Positions 10,286 to 20,634 of a stretch of DNA of 64,000 nt are shown here, one piece after another; position 1 is the first letter of the stretch; each line of letters opens with the position of its first letter. The stretch covers positions 70,123,396 to 70,187,395 of the forward strand of contig OY757026.1 in NCBI GenBank assembly GCA_963580285.1, read 5' to 3'. This DNA comes from Lucinisca nassula. Taxonomy: Eukaryota > Mollusca > Bivalvia > Lucinida > Lucinidae. Position numbers and translations under genes: made by a program. The notes under the pieces were generated by a model. The model did no database searches and was not told the DNA's origin. It saw only the letters and a list, made by a program, of their open reading frames with translations.

Positions 10286-11030
10286 CATCACGAAAACACG
10301 CCTAAATCATTTTGATCCCCCAGAACCCCACTTTCATACAGTAAAACTGGGATTTACAGGGGTAAACGTTACTTGTCTTATTCCTGTACTAAAATTTAGA
10401 TTGTGGGTACTCATGGAGGCGGTTCTAACGTGTACCCACAATCTATATTTGGAGCAGAAATAAGAAATATATCACTACAGTAGAACTTCGATGGCTCGAA
10501 CACCGATGGCTGGTTTACCATGGATGCGTCGAACCCATTCTTGAGCCCCTAGCGAAATCCTCTACATAAGAAATAGTGGGGGATATTTAAGGAGATTTTA
10601 GTCTTTTATCTTGCATATGCATGCTGTGTCTGGTTTACCATGGATGCGTCGAACCCATTCTTCAGCCCCTAGCGAAATCCTCTACATAAGAAATCGTGGG
10701 GGATATTTAAGGAGCTTTTAGTCTTTTATCTTGCAAATGCAAATGCAAATGCATGCTGTGTGTACTCATTAGAATCGCCTCGATGAGGCGATTCTAATGA
10801 GTACACACAGCATACATTTTCATTATAAAACACCGAAAATATATCGAAAAATATATCGTATACCTCCGGGCAGTCTTCCTCAGTGGCTCGAACCACCCCT
10901 GTCTCGAACAGATTTCGAGGTCCCAAAGGTGTTCGAGCCATGGAAGTTCGACTGTATTTTTCATCATAAAATCTTCATTTTTTTTTCGGCAAAAAAAATA
11001 CTTTGTATTTGTATAGGTGTGTTCGTAATC
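10286..11030 (+). mobile_element. MITE A split by a pogo-like insertion
   Basis: The left part 10286-10477 (ATCACGAAAACACGCCTAAA to AAGAAATATATCAC) continues after the inserted element with TTTTTCATCATAAAATCTTC and ends GTATAGGTGTGTTCGTAAT at about 11030. Confidence 0.85.
10478..10954 (+). mobile_element. Pogo-like element P2 with internal 120-bp duplication
   Basis: Ends CAGTAGAACTTCGATGGCTC and GAGCCATGGAAGTTCGACTG with TA on both sides. It differs from the 346-bp copy at 63078 mainly by a tandem duplication of about 120 bp (starts 10510 and 10630, CTGGTTTACCATGGATGCGT). The central palindrome is GTACTCATTAGAATCGCCTC and its inverse. Confidence 0.85.
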
Positions 11031-11095
11031 ACTTGCAACCTTGATGATATTCTGTAAGTAAACCTACGTACCTCAACAACTACTTAATCTAATAG

Positions 11096-11386
11096 TCCGC
11101 CCCGCCTATCGGGGCTTGAAGAAATAGAATGGCCTAAATGATTCTTCCGCGCAGTGCTGAAACCGACCGCACATGAGAACCGGTATACCGGTTAGAGGAT
11201 CTAAGCCTGCCCAGGCAAAGTGGTACGAATCGGACCGCCCGTGATTATAAATCCTTTTGGGTGGCAGGGCTTGAGATGTCATTTCATCTGAATGTCGGGT
11301 AAATGTCCCACAAAATTTGAAGCAACGTCTTCAAAATGACCTGTATAGTGTTGACGGGGACGTTAAACCTCGAATCAAACAAACAA
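11096..11386 (+). repeat. SINE-like repeat D copy
   Basis: From CCCGCCTATCGGGGCTTGAA to GGGGACGTTAAACCTCGAAT and CAAACAAACAAA tail. Confidence 0.78.
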
Positions 11387-11449
11387 ATACTTAATCTAAT
11401 AATTGTGCGTTCACACACCCTCACAACCTCGATTTACAATAGAATAACC

Positions 11450-11853
11450 TTTCTTGCACACCGGACAAGGAAATCCGTAATTTTACCCTGGGATAGAAAT
11501 TTATGTTCTGACCCTAATCTTCCGACCCAAAATCGAATATAATCGCGTATTTGATAAATGCACTGGTTGATTACGACCTCATATGCGCCGTAGTTAAGGC
11601 TGACATCACAGCAACTTCACTAAATATTCCTGCAGTGTTAACACAATATGGCGGACGTTGGTACCCGAATGAATGCAGCATTAAAAATCCGCGCTAAGAA
11701 ATAGAAGGTATGCAAGAAAAAGAATCCAATATGGATGTGAGGGGTGGATAGAAAAATCCGTCCCTCGGGATCACTGTCCGGCATCACTCGGCAAGCCTCG
11801 TGATGCCGGACAGTGTCCCTCGGGACGGATTTTTCCATCCACCCCAACCATTC
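11450..11853 (-). repeat. Foldback repeat G copy
   Basis: The flank (CTTGCACACCGGACAAGGAA, GGGATAGAAATTTATGTTCT) is followed by the palindrome at about 11738-11848, with arms GTGGATAGAAAAATCCGTCC and GGACGGATTTTTCCATCCAC. Confidence 0.82.
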
Positions 11854-11937
11854 TTATATTCTCCCTGCGTGGCGTTCTTTATGAAAATTTGGTCACGTGT
11901 GCATGTATTTGCATTACAAAAACACGCCTATTAACGG

Positions 11938-12170
11938 GAATGGGAACACCTGGCTGATATTCCTCCATTTTTCAAAGGGAGACAACTTTCGGGACTTCCT
12001 GTTCGATTTTCTGTATGCCCTGTCCCGCTGGAAAAAGGGTCTACTCTTAAAGGAAAGAATTTGCTCCTTAGGAGCAAATTCTTTCCTATAAAAGTTGACC
12101 CCTATTGACATTGGAGACAAAAACACTTTTGCAGGAGTTGCCTCCCCTGAAGGTGTTCCCATTCCCCTTA
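11938..12170. repeat. Foldback element centred on a TTTGCTCCTTAGGAGCAAA palindrome
   Basis: The outer arms GGGAATGGGAACACCT and AGGTGTTCCCATTCCCC enclose AAAGGAAAGAATTTGCTCCT and its inverse near 12050-12090. It is flanked on both sides by MITE A-like termini (ACAAAAACACGCCTATT on the left). Confidence 0.65.
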
Positions 12171-12277
12171 AATAAATTGAAAATGCAGAAGTTAGAAAGA
12201 TAACGTATACCCCTAAAAACCACAGCCGTCCAATTACAAATGGAACTCGAAGGATAATTCCAATATACTCAGTCTCC

Positions 12278-12496
12278 ATTGCATTTCGAAAACACGCCTG
12301 TACAAAACCATTGTAAACTTTACCGCCCCCCCCACCCCCCCCCCCAAAAAAAAGACCCCGAAAATTTGAAGATGAAAAATGTGATAATTTTCTTATTTCT
12401 GCTCAAAATATAGATTGTGGGTACTCGTAAGAACAGCCTGATCAAGTAGGTTCTAACGAGTACCCACAATCTATATTTTACAGCAGAAATAAGAAC
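12278..12496 (-). mobile_element. MITE A, left part, interrupted by a tandem-array element
   Basis: Runs from ATTTCGAAAACACGCCTGTA through the core palindrome to CAGCAGAAATAAGAA. The MITE appears to resume after the inserted element at 15067-15117 (GTGCACCCCTGTAAATACCA). Confidence 0.78.
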
Positions 12497-15066
12497 AAGA
12501 GGCCCATGGGCCACTATGCTCACGAGAGTTCAGGGGGGCACTGCCCACTGGCAGCCATGTATGGTTTCAAATTATCAATTATAAAGTCTCCCAAACAAAC
12601 CCCCATTCCATGTGGACTCTGTATGTGAAATATTAGACCTTTTATGAAGTGGAGGGGTGGGACATGGATCCAACAGAGCCCAGGGTGGTATCACTGAATG
12701 CGTATTATCTGAGGAACAAAAATATATATGGTTTAGGGGTGGGGATGTGTACATTTCAAGAGATATAAGGCCTTTTAAGCTGTAGAAGGGTTGGAGCATG
12801 GCCCTGACAGACACCAGGAAATCCAAGATTGTTGTCCTTGAATGTGTCTTATCATTAGGATCAAGAAAATATATTGTTAAGGAGTGGGGATCTGAACTGT
12901 TTCTGAGATATGAGGCCTTCTTATGAAATGAAGAGGAGAGGAATGGCCCCTGTGGACCGCCAAGTTGGTGTGACTGAAAGTGTCTAATCACAAGGAACAA
13001 GAATATATTTGATTATGAGGTGGGGATCTTAATGGTATCTCAGATATATGGCATTTTAAGAAGTGGAGGATGGGCCATCGCATCGACACATTGCCCTAGC
13101 ACAAATACACCCAAGGTTGATGTGACTGAATGAGTCTTACCAAAAGGAACACAAATATACATGCCTTAGGGGTGGGGATCTGAACAGTTTCTGAGATATA
13201 TGACTTTTTATGAAGTTGGCGCATGGCCCTAGCGCACCCTGGGAGACCCCTAGGTTGGTATCACTAAATCTGTCTTATCAAAAGGAATAAGAGTATAATA
13301 TGGTATGGGGATGGGGATCTAAATGGTTTCTGAGATATTGAGCCTTTTACAAAGTGGAGGGGTGGGGCATGGCCGGGGCACATCCCAGGGGACACCCAAA
13401 TTGGTGTCACTGAATGCGTCTTATCATAAGGAACAAGAATATATATGGTTTGTGGTGCGGATCTAAATGCTTTCTGACATATATTGCCTCTTATGAAGTG
13501 GAGGGGTGGTCCGGGCACATCCCAGGGGACACCCAGATTGGTGCCACTGAATGTGTCTTATCATAAGAAACAAAAATATATATGGTTTTTGGGTGCGGAT
13601 TTGAATTGTTTCTAAGATATATCGCCTTTGAAGTGGAGGGCTGGGGCATGGCCCCGGCGCACCCTGGAAGACCCCTAGGTTTGGTATCACTTAATGCCTC
13701 TTATCATAAGGAACAAGAATATATATATGGTTATGGGGTGGGGATCTCAATAGTTTCTGAGATATTGTGCCTTTTATGAAGTGGAGGGGGTGGGGCATGG
13801 CCTGAGCACATCCAAGGGGACCCCCCAGGTTGGTGTCACTGAATGCATCTTATCATAAGCAACAAGAATATATATGGCTTTGGGGTGGTGATCTGAAAAG
13901 TTTTTTAGTTATATCGCCTTTTATGAAGTGGAGGGGTGGGGCGTGGCCTTGGCGCACCCCGGGTGACCCCTAGGTTGATATCACTGAATGCGTCTTATCA
14001 TAAGGTACAAGAATATATATGTTTTAGGGGTTGGGATCTGAACAGTTTCTGAGATATTGGGCCTTTTATGGGGTGTAGTGGGTGGGGCATGGCCCAAGCA
14101 CATCCCAGGGGACCCCCAGGTCGGTGTCACTGAATGCGTCTTATCATAAGAAACAAGAATATATATGGTTTTGGGGTGGGGATCTGAATGGTTTCTGAGA
14201 TATATCGCCATTTATGCATGAAATGGAGGGGGGGGGGGCATGGCCCCGGCTCACCCTGGGAGACCCCTAGGTTGGTATCACTGAATGCGTATTATAATAA
14301 GGAACGAGAATATATATGGTTTAGAGGTGGGGATCTCAACGGTTTCTGAGATATTGGGTCTTTTACAAAAAGGAGGGGCGGGGGGAATGGCCCGGGCACA
14401 TCTCAGGGCCCCCAGGTTGGTGTCTCTGAATGCGTCTTGTCATAAGAAACAAGAATATATATGGTTTTGGGGTTAGGATCTAAACGGTTTCTGAGATATT
14501 GGGTCTTTTACGAAGTGGAGGGGTTGGGGCATGGGCCCGGCACATCCCAGGGGTCCCCAGGTTGGTGTCACTGAATGCGTTTTATCATAAGAAAAAAGAA
14601 TATAATATGGTTCAGGGGTGGGGATCTGAATAGTTTCTGAGATATATGGCCTTTTATGCACTGTAGGGGGTGGGGCATGGCCCCAATACACTCTGGGGGA
14701 CCCCCAGGTTAGCATAAAAGCATGTGGCTGAAAGAGGTTCACTCAAGGAATATTTCTATAAAAGTTTTGTAAAAATATCTGCAAAGGTTTGGCAGTAAAT
14801 GCCATTTTTCTATTTTCCCCATTATAAGTCTATGGAAACTCTAAGTTTCCATAGCAACCAAACTAATCAGCCGATTTTCATTAAAAACACAAACGTTCAA
14901 TCCCTTGCCCAAGGATGCTACAGATAAAATTTGGGCTGAATCGGCTTAGTGGCTTTAGAGGAGATGTCGTTTGGAAATGTTGACGCCAGACGACACTGCA
15001 GACACAGACGACGACGGACAACTGCCTATCCTATAAGCTACCCGGAGCCTTCGGCTCTTGTGAGCT
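12497..15066. mobile_element. Tandem-array element (pearl/HINE-like), 14 units of about 145 bp
   Basis: Left end CAAGAGGCCCATGGGCCACT. Then 14 units marked by AATGCGTCTTATCATAAGG-like segments at about 12698, 12840, 12978, 13129, 13267, 13414, 13549, 13692, 13841, 13987, 14134, 14284, 14429 and 14574 (mean spacing about 144 bp). A non-repeated tail from about 14720 ends in a small hairpin GAGCCTTCGGCTC then TTGTGAGCTAAAAA. The layout of flank, tandem array, then flank with a terminal hairpin resembles tandem-repeat-bearing non-autonomous elements known in bivalves. Open frames across the array are repeat artefacts. Confidence 0.78.
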
Positions 15067-15114
15067 AAAAATAAAGTGCACCCCTGTAAATACCAGTTTA
15101 ACTATATAAAAGTG

Positions 15115-15190
15115 GGCTTTTGGTGTCTCTGATGGGAGCTGTGGGTTGATTGTATCGATTCCTGATCGTTGCCTTCATTTCTATTTTTCA
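15115..15190 (+). repeat. Repeat B, 3' tip only
   Basis: TTGGTGTCTCTGATGGGAGC to the GTTGCCTTCATTTCTATTTT end. Confidence 0.75.
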
Positions 15191-15710
15191 ATTGGGCGAA
15201 AATATGTAGACGTGTCCACAAACATCCAATAACAAACGGTACTCGAGCAACAAGACCAATTTTCTGAGCTACATTTTGCAATTCCTATTATTGCCTGGCA
15301 CAGTGACACGTGTGTAGGCTGATATATTAGAAAAGAAATTCTCAAACGTCAGAGTGACATATGTACAACTTGTCAGACCGGCTGAAGGCTGTCACGCAAA
15401 ATAAATAAGACATTGCTCTCCGTGTCTTGGGTCGTCCTGTTCTGAACCAATACATTTATATAAATTATACGATCCAAACCCAATTTGTCTGAGTTTGTCT
15501 AATCTTTAACTGCATGATAGACACAGTTCTGGAAATTGTTTGCTGTCACTCAACTTTCCGACACAATATGTCACTGTATAATGATGGCCTTATTATTAGA
15601 GATTGGATTTCCTTATTGTGAATGAAAATTTGTTGGAACGCCACTTACAAGAATCAAAGCACTGATAGCAGCGGTTCGTCGATTGTCTCTGAGTGTAAGC
15701 TGGAAATAGA
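15191..15710. other. Unrecognised stretch
   Basis: No exon or repeat family seen; ordinary AT-rich sequence. Confidence 0.4.
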
Positions 15711-15711
15711 G

Positions 15712-16070
15712 GATCTTACATGAGTGCTCATGTATTATTGAATTTATTAAACGAGTTGAGGAAAAGGGATAAAATGCGAGGCTGTGCCGAGCATTTTATC
15801 CCTTTTCCTCAACGAGTTTAATAAATTCAATAATACATGAGCACGAATGCAAGATTCTATTTATCATATGACATTTTAAACGCAATTTATTCACGATTGT
15901 TTACAAAAATGTCAATATTCCGCCGTTAGTAAACGCGACGTCGTTAAGGACGTCGTACATGTAACGTTACGGGACGTATCTAGCTAATTTGCATATTTAA
16001 TCCACTAGTGGATTATCGAAAATAATACATGACGTTATTACACTCTCAGACGCGACGTCATATGATAAAA
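15712..16070 (-). repeat. Repeat E with terminal hairpin, reverse strand
   Basis: Starts AGGATCTTACATGAGTGCTC, with a hairpin around GCGAGGCTGTGCCGAGC, and ends CTCAGACGCGACGTCATATG. Confidence 0.85.
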
Positions 16071-17380
16071 TAGTCTAAAACGGAGTGTCTCTGGTTTGGC
16101 CCATCGAAGTCTAACTGTTGGTTTTCTTTTGCTCCAGCAGTTCATCGGTTTCTTGCTGTCGAGTCCTCACCGTTGTTTCATCTCTCTATATGTTTGATTT
16201 TCGTGTTCTCGGAGATGTTACCCTGATGATTTAGGAGGCCTTCATGCGGTCTGAACAAATTATTTGTCTCATTTGCGGCGGAATTAAGTGCGAGGATTCA
16301 GCCGCGTAAAATCGATTTTAAGCCAACCCCCCTCCCCAGTGAAATTCGTTTCACTGACCATTCCAAGGCGGTTCTTATTTCACGGTTTATTTTGTTATGG
16401 TTTGTCTTTGAATGTGTACATCACTTATATTTTTGTTTTGGATATTCATTTGGCCATTTTTGTCGCGCCTGCTATTAGCATGGTGCGATATATACGTCCC
16501 GTTTTCTGTCCGTGCGTCTGTTCGTTGGTTCGTTCGTCCGTCCGTTTGTCAAGGCGTCAACATTTGCGACTACTCTAGCGTTCACCCTAATGGTCAAGTT
16601 TATTTCTCAAGAACTGTGAGAGCTACATTAATGTTACTTGGTACAAACTTGTATCTGGGGATGGCAACTTCAATGCAAGCATCCATATTTGACCTTGACC
16701 TACATTTCACGGTTCACTGACTTTGTAAAATATTGCAACCACCCCCGTGTTCATCCTAATTGTCAAGTTTATTTCTCAAAAACTATAAGAGCTTCATTAA
16801 AGACAATTGGTACAGACTTGTATTTGTGGATGGGAACTGAAATACATGCATCCATATTTGAGCTTGACCTATATTTCATGGTTCACTGACTTTGTAAAAT
16901 ATTGCGACCACTCTAGCGTTCACCCTAATGGTCAAGTTTATTTCTCAAGAACTATAAGAGCTGCATTAATGATACTTGGTACAAACTTATTTCTTTGGAT
17001 GGCAACTTAAATGCAAGCATCCCTATTTGACATTGGCCCCTATTTCATGATTCACTGACTTTGTAAAATATTGCGACCACCCTAGCGTTCACCCTAATGG
17101 TCAAGTTTATTTTTCAAGAACTATAAGAGCTTCATTGATGATGCTTGCTACAAACTTGTATCTGCGGATGGCAACTGAAATGCAAGCAACCATATTTTAC
17201 CCTGACCTACATTGTATGGTTCACTGACTTAGTAAAATATTGCGACCACCCTAGCGCTCACTCAAATGGTCAAGTTTATTTCTCAATAAATATCAGAGCG
17301 TCATTAATGGTTCTTGATACAAATAAAAATCAAAAATGAGTTCCTTTAAGAGCAATGAAAACATTCATAAGAAGGAAGAT

Positions 17381-17426
17381 GGGTCATACTACGTAGTTTC
17401 GGCTAATAAAGCCTCATCAGTGACCC
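17381..17426 (-). ncRNA. Type I hammerhead ribozyme motif, unit 1
   Basis: On the reverse strand: CTGATGA core, stem II GGCT/AGCC with loop TTATT, GAAA, stem III ACT/AGT with a 4-nt loop, cleavage triplet GTA, and a perfect 6-bp stem I (GGGTCA with TGACCC). GTA fits the NUH rule but is less common than GTC. Confidence 0.87.
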
Positions 17427-17763
17427 TGTAATGATTCGGCAACGAAAGCCAGAGGAAACATACTGCAATTTTGCGAATTTCAAATAGGCTGTCGATTCAA
17501 AGACTGATATAAATCAAAATGGGGTCCAAATAATTAAAAACCTATCTAGAATACGAGTCTAAACCAATAATTTATTTCTGATTTCTCAGAATATTTACGC
17601 TGATCTCAAAGGACCAAAAGTAAAATATAAACTGCACTATGGTTGATGTACGGGGAGACGTTTTACGACCGCCACACGGCACAACACCAGCTGCAGTGAA
17701 GGCAAATAAAAATCAAAAATGAGTTCCTTTAAGAGCAATGAAAACATTCATAAGAAGGAAGAT

Positions 17764-17809
17764 GGGTCATACTACGTAGTTTCGGCTAATAAAGCCTCAT
17801 CAGTGACCC
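17764..17809 (-). ncRNA. Type I hammerhead ribozyme motif, unit 2
   Basis: Same motif as 17381-17426, 383 bp downstream, with every core and stem base unchanged. Confidence 0.87.
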
Positions 17810-18146
17810 TGTAATGATTCGGCAACGAAAGCCAGAGGAAACATACTGCAATTTTGCGAATTTCGAATAGGCTGTCGATTCAAAGACTGATATAAATCAA
17901 AATGGGGTCCAAATAATTAAAATCCTGTCTAGAATACGAGTCTAAACCAATAATTTATTTCTGATTTCTCAGAATATTTACGCTGATCTCAAAGGACCAA
18001 AAGTAAAATATAAACTGCACTATGGTTGATGTACGGGGAGACGTTTTACGGCCGCCACACGGCACAACACCAGCTGCAGTGAAGGCAAATAAAAATCAAA
18101 AATGAGTTCCTTTAAGAGCAATGAAAACATTCATAAGAAGGAAGAT

Positions 18147-18192
18147 GGGTCATACTACGTAGTTTCGGCTAATAAAGCCTCATCAGTGACCC
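18147..18192 (-). ncRNA. Type I hammerhead ribozyme motif, unit 3
   Basis: Third identical motif, again 383 bp on, in the truncated last unit. Confidence 0.87.
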
Positions 18193-18764
18193 TGTAATGG
18201 TTCGGCAACGAAAGCCAGAGGAAACATACTGCAACCTGTATCTGGGGATGGAAGCTTTAATGCGAGCATCCATATTTGACATTGACCTACATATTATGGT
18301 TCACTGACTTTGTAAAATATTGCAACCACCCTAGCGTTCCCCCTTATGGTAAAGTTCATTTCTCAAGAATTATTAGAGCTTCATTAATGATATTTAGACA
18401 AACTTCCATTAAACAATTGCAACTTTTATGCAAGCATCTATGCTTGACCTTGGTCTAGATGTCATGGTTCGGTGACTTTGTGCCCCAACAGGCGCGACTT
18501 AGCCTTCGGTGGAATTCTTGTGTGGAAAGTAACTGTCATTTTGGCATTCTGCTATTGATATTTCCATTAGGGTCTTGTATTTGCATGTCTATGTTTGTTT
18601 CCCTTTGGTGTCTCTGAAGGGAGCTGTGGGTTATTTGTATCGATTACTGATCATTGCCTTCACATCTATTTTAGAAAAGTGCGTTCCACCCTTGAATTCA
18701 TAAATTCGTGTAGTATACAGCCTTTGTCGACCCTGTAGACTCTGTAATCCCTGATGAGATATAG

Positions 18765-19045
18765 AAGTGGAGGCAATGATCAGGAATCGATACAATCAAC
18801 CGACAGCTCCCATCAGAGACACCAAAGGGAAAGAAGCACAAACACGAAACAACAGACCCAATTGAAACATTAATAACGGAAAGCCAAAAGGACAGTTTCT
18901 TCCCACAAAATGCCAAAAGGCTATCCAAAACAAAATAATATAAGCGACACAAACACCCCAAGACAAACCATAACAAAAATAATCCGCGGGAGAAGAACCG
19001 CCTTGGAACGGTCAGCGGAAACGAATTCACTGGGCGTTCTGCGGC
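18765..19045 (-). repeat. Repeat B, 3' half, reverse strand
   Basis: GAGGCAATGATCAGGAATCG to ACCGCCTTGGAACGGTCAGC and GAAACGAATTCACTGGG; lies opposite the + copy ending at 18683. Confidence 0.8.
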
Positions 19046-19111
19046 GTCTGTATTTGGTTTACACTTCTTGCCAAATCCAGAACATGATTCCACTCCAGAT
19101 TCTGTAGATAA

Positions 19112-19440
19112 CCGACGTTAATCATATGACGTCGCGTGTGAGAATGTAATAACGCCATGAAATGAATTCGATTATCTGCTTGTTGATTACATATGCAAAT
19201 TGGTTAGAAAAGCTCCGTAACGTTACATGTATGGCGTCCTTAACGATGTCGCGTTTACTTATGGCGGATTATTCACATTGTTGTAAAACAATCGTGAATA
19301 AAATGCGCTTTAAATGCCATACGATAAATAGAATTTTGCATTCGTGCTCCTGTATTATTGAATTTATTAAACTCTTTGAGGAAATGGGATAAAATGCTCG
19401 CCAAAGCCACGCATTTTATATATATGGATATATTCAATAA
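19112..19440 (+). repeat. Repeat E, interrupted before its final hairpin arm
   Basis: ATCATATGACGTCGCGTGTG to GGATAAAATGCTCGCCAAAG. The last arm is missing, and an AACACTCGTGAGAGATCCTC scrap at about 19784-19804 may be its other end. Confidence 0.75.
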
Positions 19441-19929
19441 TACAAATAAAATGTGTACAGCCCGGTAACCGACAGAGCATTTGTCTCTGCCAGTTTGTTA
19501 CAAGAATAGTGAGATTTTATTAAACAATCCATGTATCTGCGCCAATCTTTGGTCTGTGTACAATCAAATATGGTTGTCTGTGCATTTCGTTTCACTTTTT
19601 GCACAACACAAGTGCGATTCAATCTATGCAGTAAAAAGGTATGGGTAAAATTTCATTCATTTTATTGCTTCCTATTGCTTTCACTGATTTTAGATGGCCA
19701 AAATCATCGCCCTTGATTCTGCCTTGCCCTTTGTTTTCTTTTGAGTTTTTGTGATAGAGGCTTTGTTTCAGAAATTTAAAATGAACACTCGTGAGAGATC
19801 CTCTATATTCGTATACGCATATTATAGGAAAGACAAACTATTTAGCTCAGTTACTTTCTCTTATTTATTTCATTCCGAAAACTTGCCTATATACCTTTGA
19901 CCCTCTTAAACCACATTTAATTGTAAAAG
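19441..19929. other. Unrecognised stretch inside repeat E
   Basis: Nothing coding or repetitive recognised; it separates the two apparent parts of repeat E. Confidence 0.4.
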
Positions 19930-20162
19930 TGTGGCGGCCGTAAAAAGTCTCCCTGCCCTACATCATAACGTAGTTTATAGTTTCTTGTCCTTTGGGATCA
20001 TCGATTCCATAGTGGAATTTGGAAAATATTTTTAGGGTCACTGATGAGGCCTAATTGGCCGAAACTAGCTAGTCTGGCCCAGAAAACATGTACACTCCAT
20101 ATTTTCCAGTTTTGTGGTGTATTCCTTGCTTCCAAAGGATAACCCTTTTATAGAACATATTT
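19930..20162 (+). repeat. Retrozyme-like repeat, single unit in channel-gene sense
   Basis: GTGGCGGCCGTAAAAAGTCT, CCTTTGGGATCATCGATTCC, hammerhead motif, ATTCCTTGCTTCCAAAGGAT and AACCCTTTTATAGAACATAT: about 230 bp, one unit. Confidence 0.82.
20035..20080 (+). ncRNA. Type I hammerhead ribozyme motif (intact), in channel intron/flank, sense
   Basis: GGGTCA, CTGATGA, stem II GGCC/GGCC with loop TAATT, GAAA, short stem III, GTC, TGGCCC: all core bases present. The cleavage site falls after C20074. It lies in the same strand as the ELK gene, 287 nt before the exon at 20368. Confidence 0.87.
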
Positions 20163-20164
20163 AC

Positions 20165-20353
20165 ATGAGTTTTCACTATTTTTCTTTTTTTTTACCCACA
20201 AACATAAATTGTAGGTACTTGTCAGAACCGGCGAGGCGGTTCTAACGAGTTCCGACAATCTAAATTGAAATCAGAAATATAAAAAAATATCACAATTTTT
20301 CATCTTAAAAATTTCGTTTTTTTTCGGCGTTATTTATACAGGTGTGTTTTCTT
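20165..20353 (+). repeat. MITE A right part, ending at a channel splice acceptor
   Basis: TGTAGGTACTTGTCAGAACC, core palindrome, ATCACAATTTTTCATCTTAA, and terminal GGTGTGTTTTCTTAT, 14 bp before the exon at 20368. Confidence 0.75.
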
Positions 20354-20367
20354 ATTTTATTTTTCAG

Positions 20368-20566
20368 AACGCACCTGTTCACTTGCTCAAATTAGCTCGT
20401 CTGCTCCGACTAGCTCGGTTACTGCAGAAGATTGACAGATTTAACCAGTACAGTGCCCTTGTTCTGGCTCTGTTGATGAGTATGTTTGCTTTGTTGGCTC
20501 ACTGGATGGCGTGTATATGGTACGCCATCGGAAATGTGGAGTTCGAGAGAGGTACCTGGACTGCAG
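20368..20566 (+). CDS. ELK channel exon: S4, S4-S5 linker and S5
   Basis: The acceptor is a pyrimidine-rich run ending TTTTCAG before AAC. The exon reads 66 codons plus one base (phase 0 to 1) and ends at CAG before GTAGGT. The first 20 residues are the voltage sensor, with Lys8, Arg11, Arg14 and Arg17 at three-residue spacing ([17 protein letters not shown]). Then come the linker (IDRFNQYS) and S5 ([26 protein letters not shown]), a near-signature KCNH segment. The last codon is split and is completed as Gly by the next exon (Gly-Trp-Leu, as in other ELK channels). A MITE ends about 14 bp before the acceptor, so part of the pyrimidine tract is transposon-derived. Confidence 0.93.
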
Positions 20567-20634
20567 GTAGGTGTATATCAAACGTAAACGTTGTTCTTTT
20601 CAGATTAAACCCTCACCATGCTGATCCCTGATAC

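Larger units (their letters stand above)
17321..18234 (-). mobile_element. Retrozyme-like tandem repeat, 383-bp units, 2.4 copies
   Basis: Units start at 17321, 17704 and 18087 (AAATAAAAATCAAAAATGAG), exactly 383 bp apart. The first two are almost identical; the third stops at 18234 where the host array resumes (CCTGTATCTGGGGATGG). Each unit carries one hammerhead motif on the reverse strand. Metazoan retrozymes are short non-autonomous retroelements found as such tandem copies, thought to move through self-cleaved circular RNA. The high identity suggests recent insertion. Confidence 0.85.
16462..18498. mobile_element. Tandem-array element bounded by GTCGCGCCTG/CAGGCGCGAC
   Basis: The termini are an exact 10-bp inverted pair (GTCGCGCCTG at 16462-16471 and CAGGCGCGAC at 18489-18498). 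Inside are a CCGTCCGT-rich stretch and units of 168-169 bp marked by TTCACTGACTTTGTAAAATA at about 16715, 16883, 17051, 17220 (variant) and 18300. The array is interrupted by hammerhead repeats at 17321-18234. Open frames across units repeat themselves and are not genes. Confidence 0.8.
16082..18683 (+). repeat. Repeat B split by a nested array element
   Basis: The 5' part 16082-16461 (GTTTGGCCCATCGAAGTCTA ... GGATATTCATTTGGCCATTT) is continued by the 3' part 18525-18683 (GTGTGGAAAGTAACTGTCAT ... CATTGCCTTCACATCTATTT). Everything between is inserted. Confidence 0.82.

Noticed and set aside
12575..14742. Open frames of 60-140 residues with repeated peptides
   Set aside because: They span the 145-bp tandem units and repeat for that reason; frames shift from unit to unit.
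16288..17339. Overlapping frames with VHPNGQVYFS repeats
   Set aside because: Translation of the 168-bp array units; no start, domain or conservation beyond the DNA repeat.
17321..18234. CRISPR-like spaced repeats
   Set aside because: Units are 383 bp with no short direct repeats and unique spacers; context is eukaryotic.
1..20367. Upstream ELK exons (PAS, S1-S3)
   Set aside because: I looked for PAS, S1-S3 and LPFDLLY-type sequences and found none; small exons cannot be excluded without a profile search.
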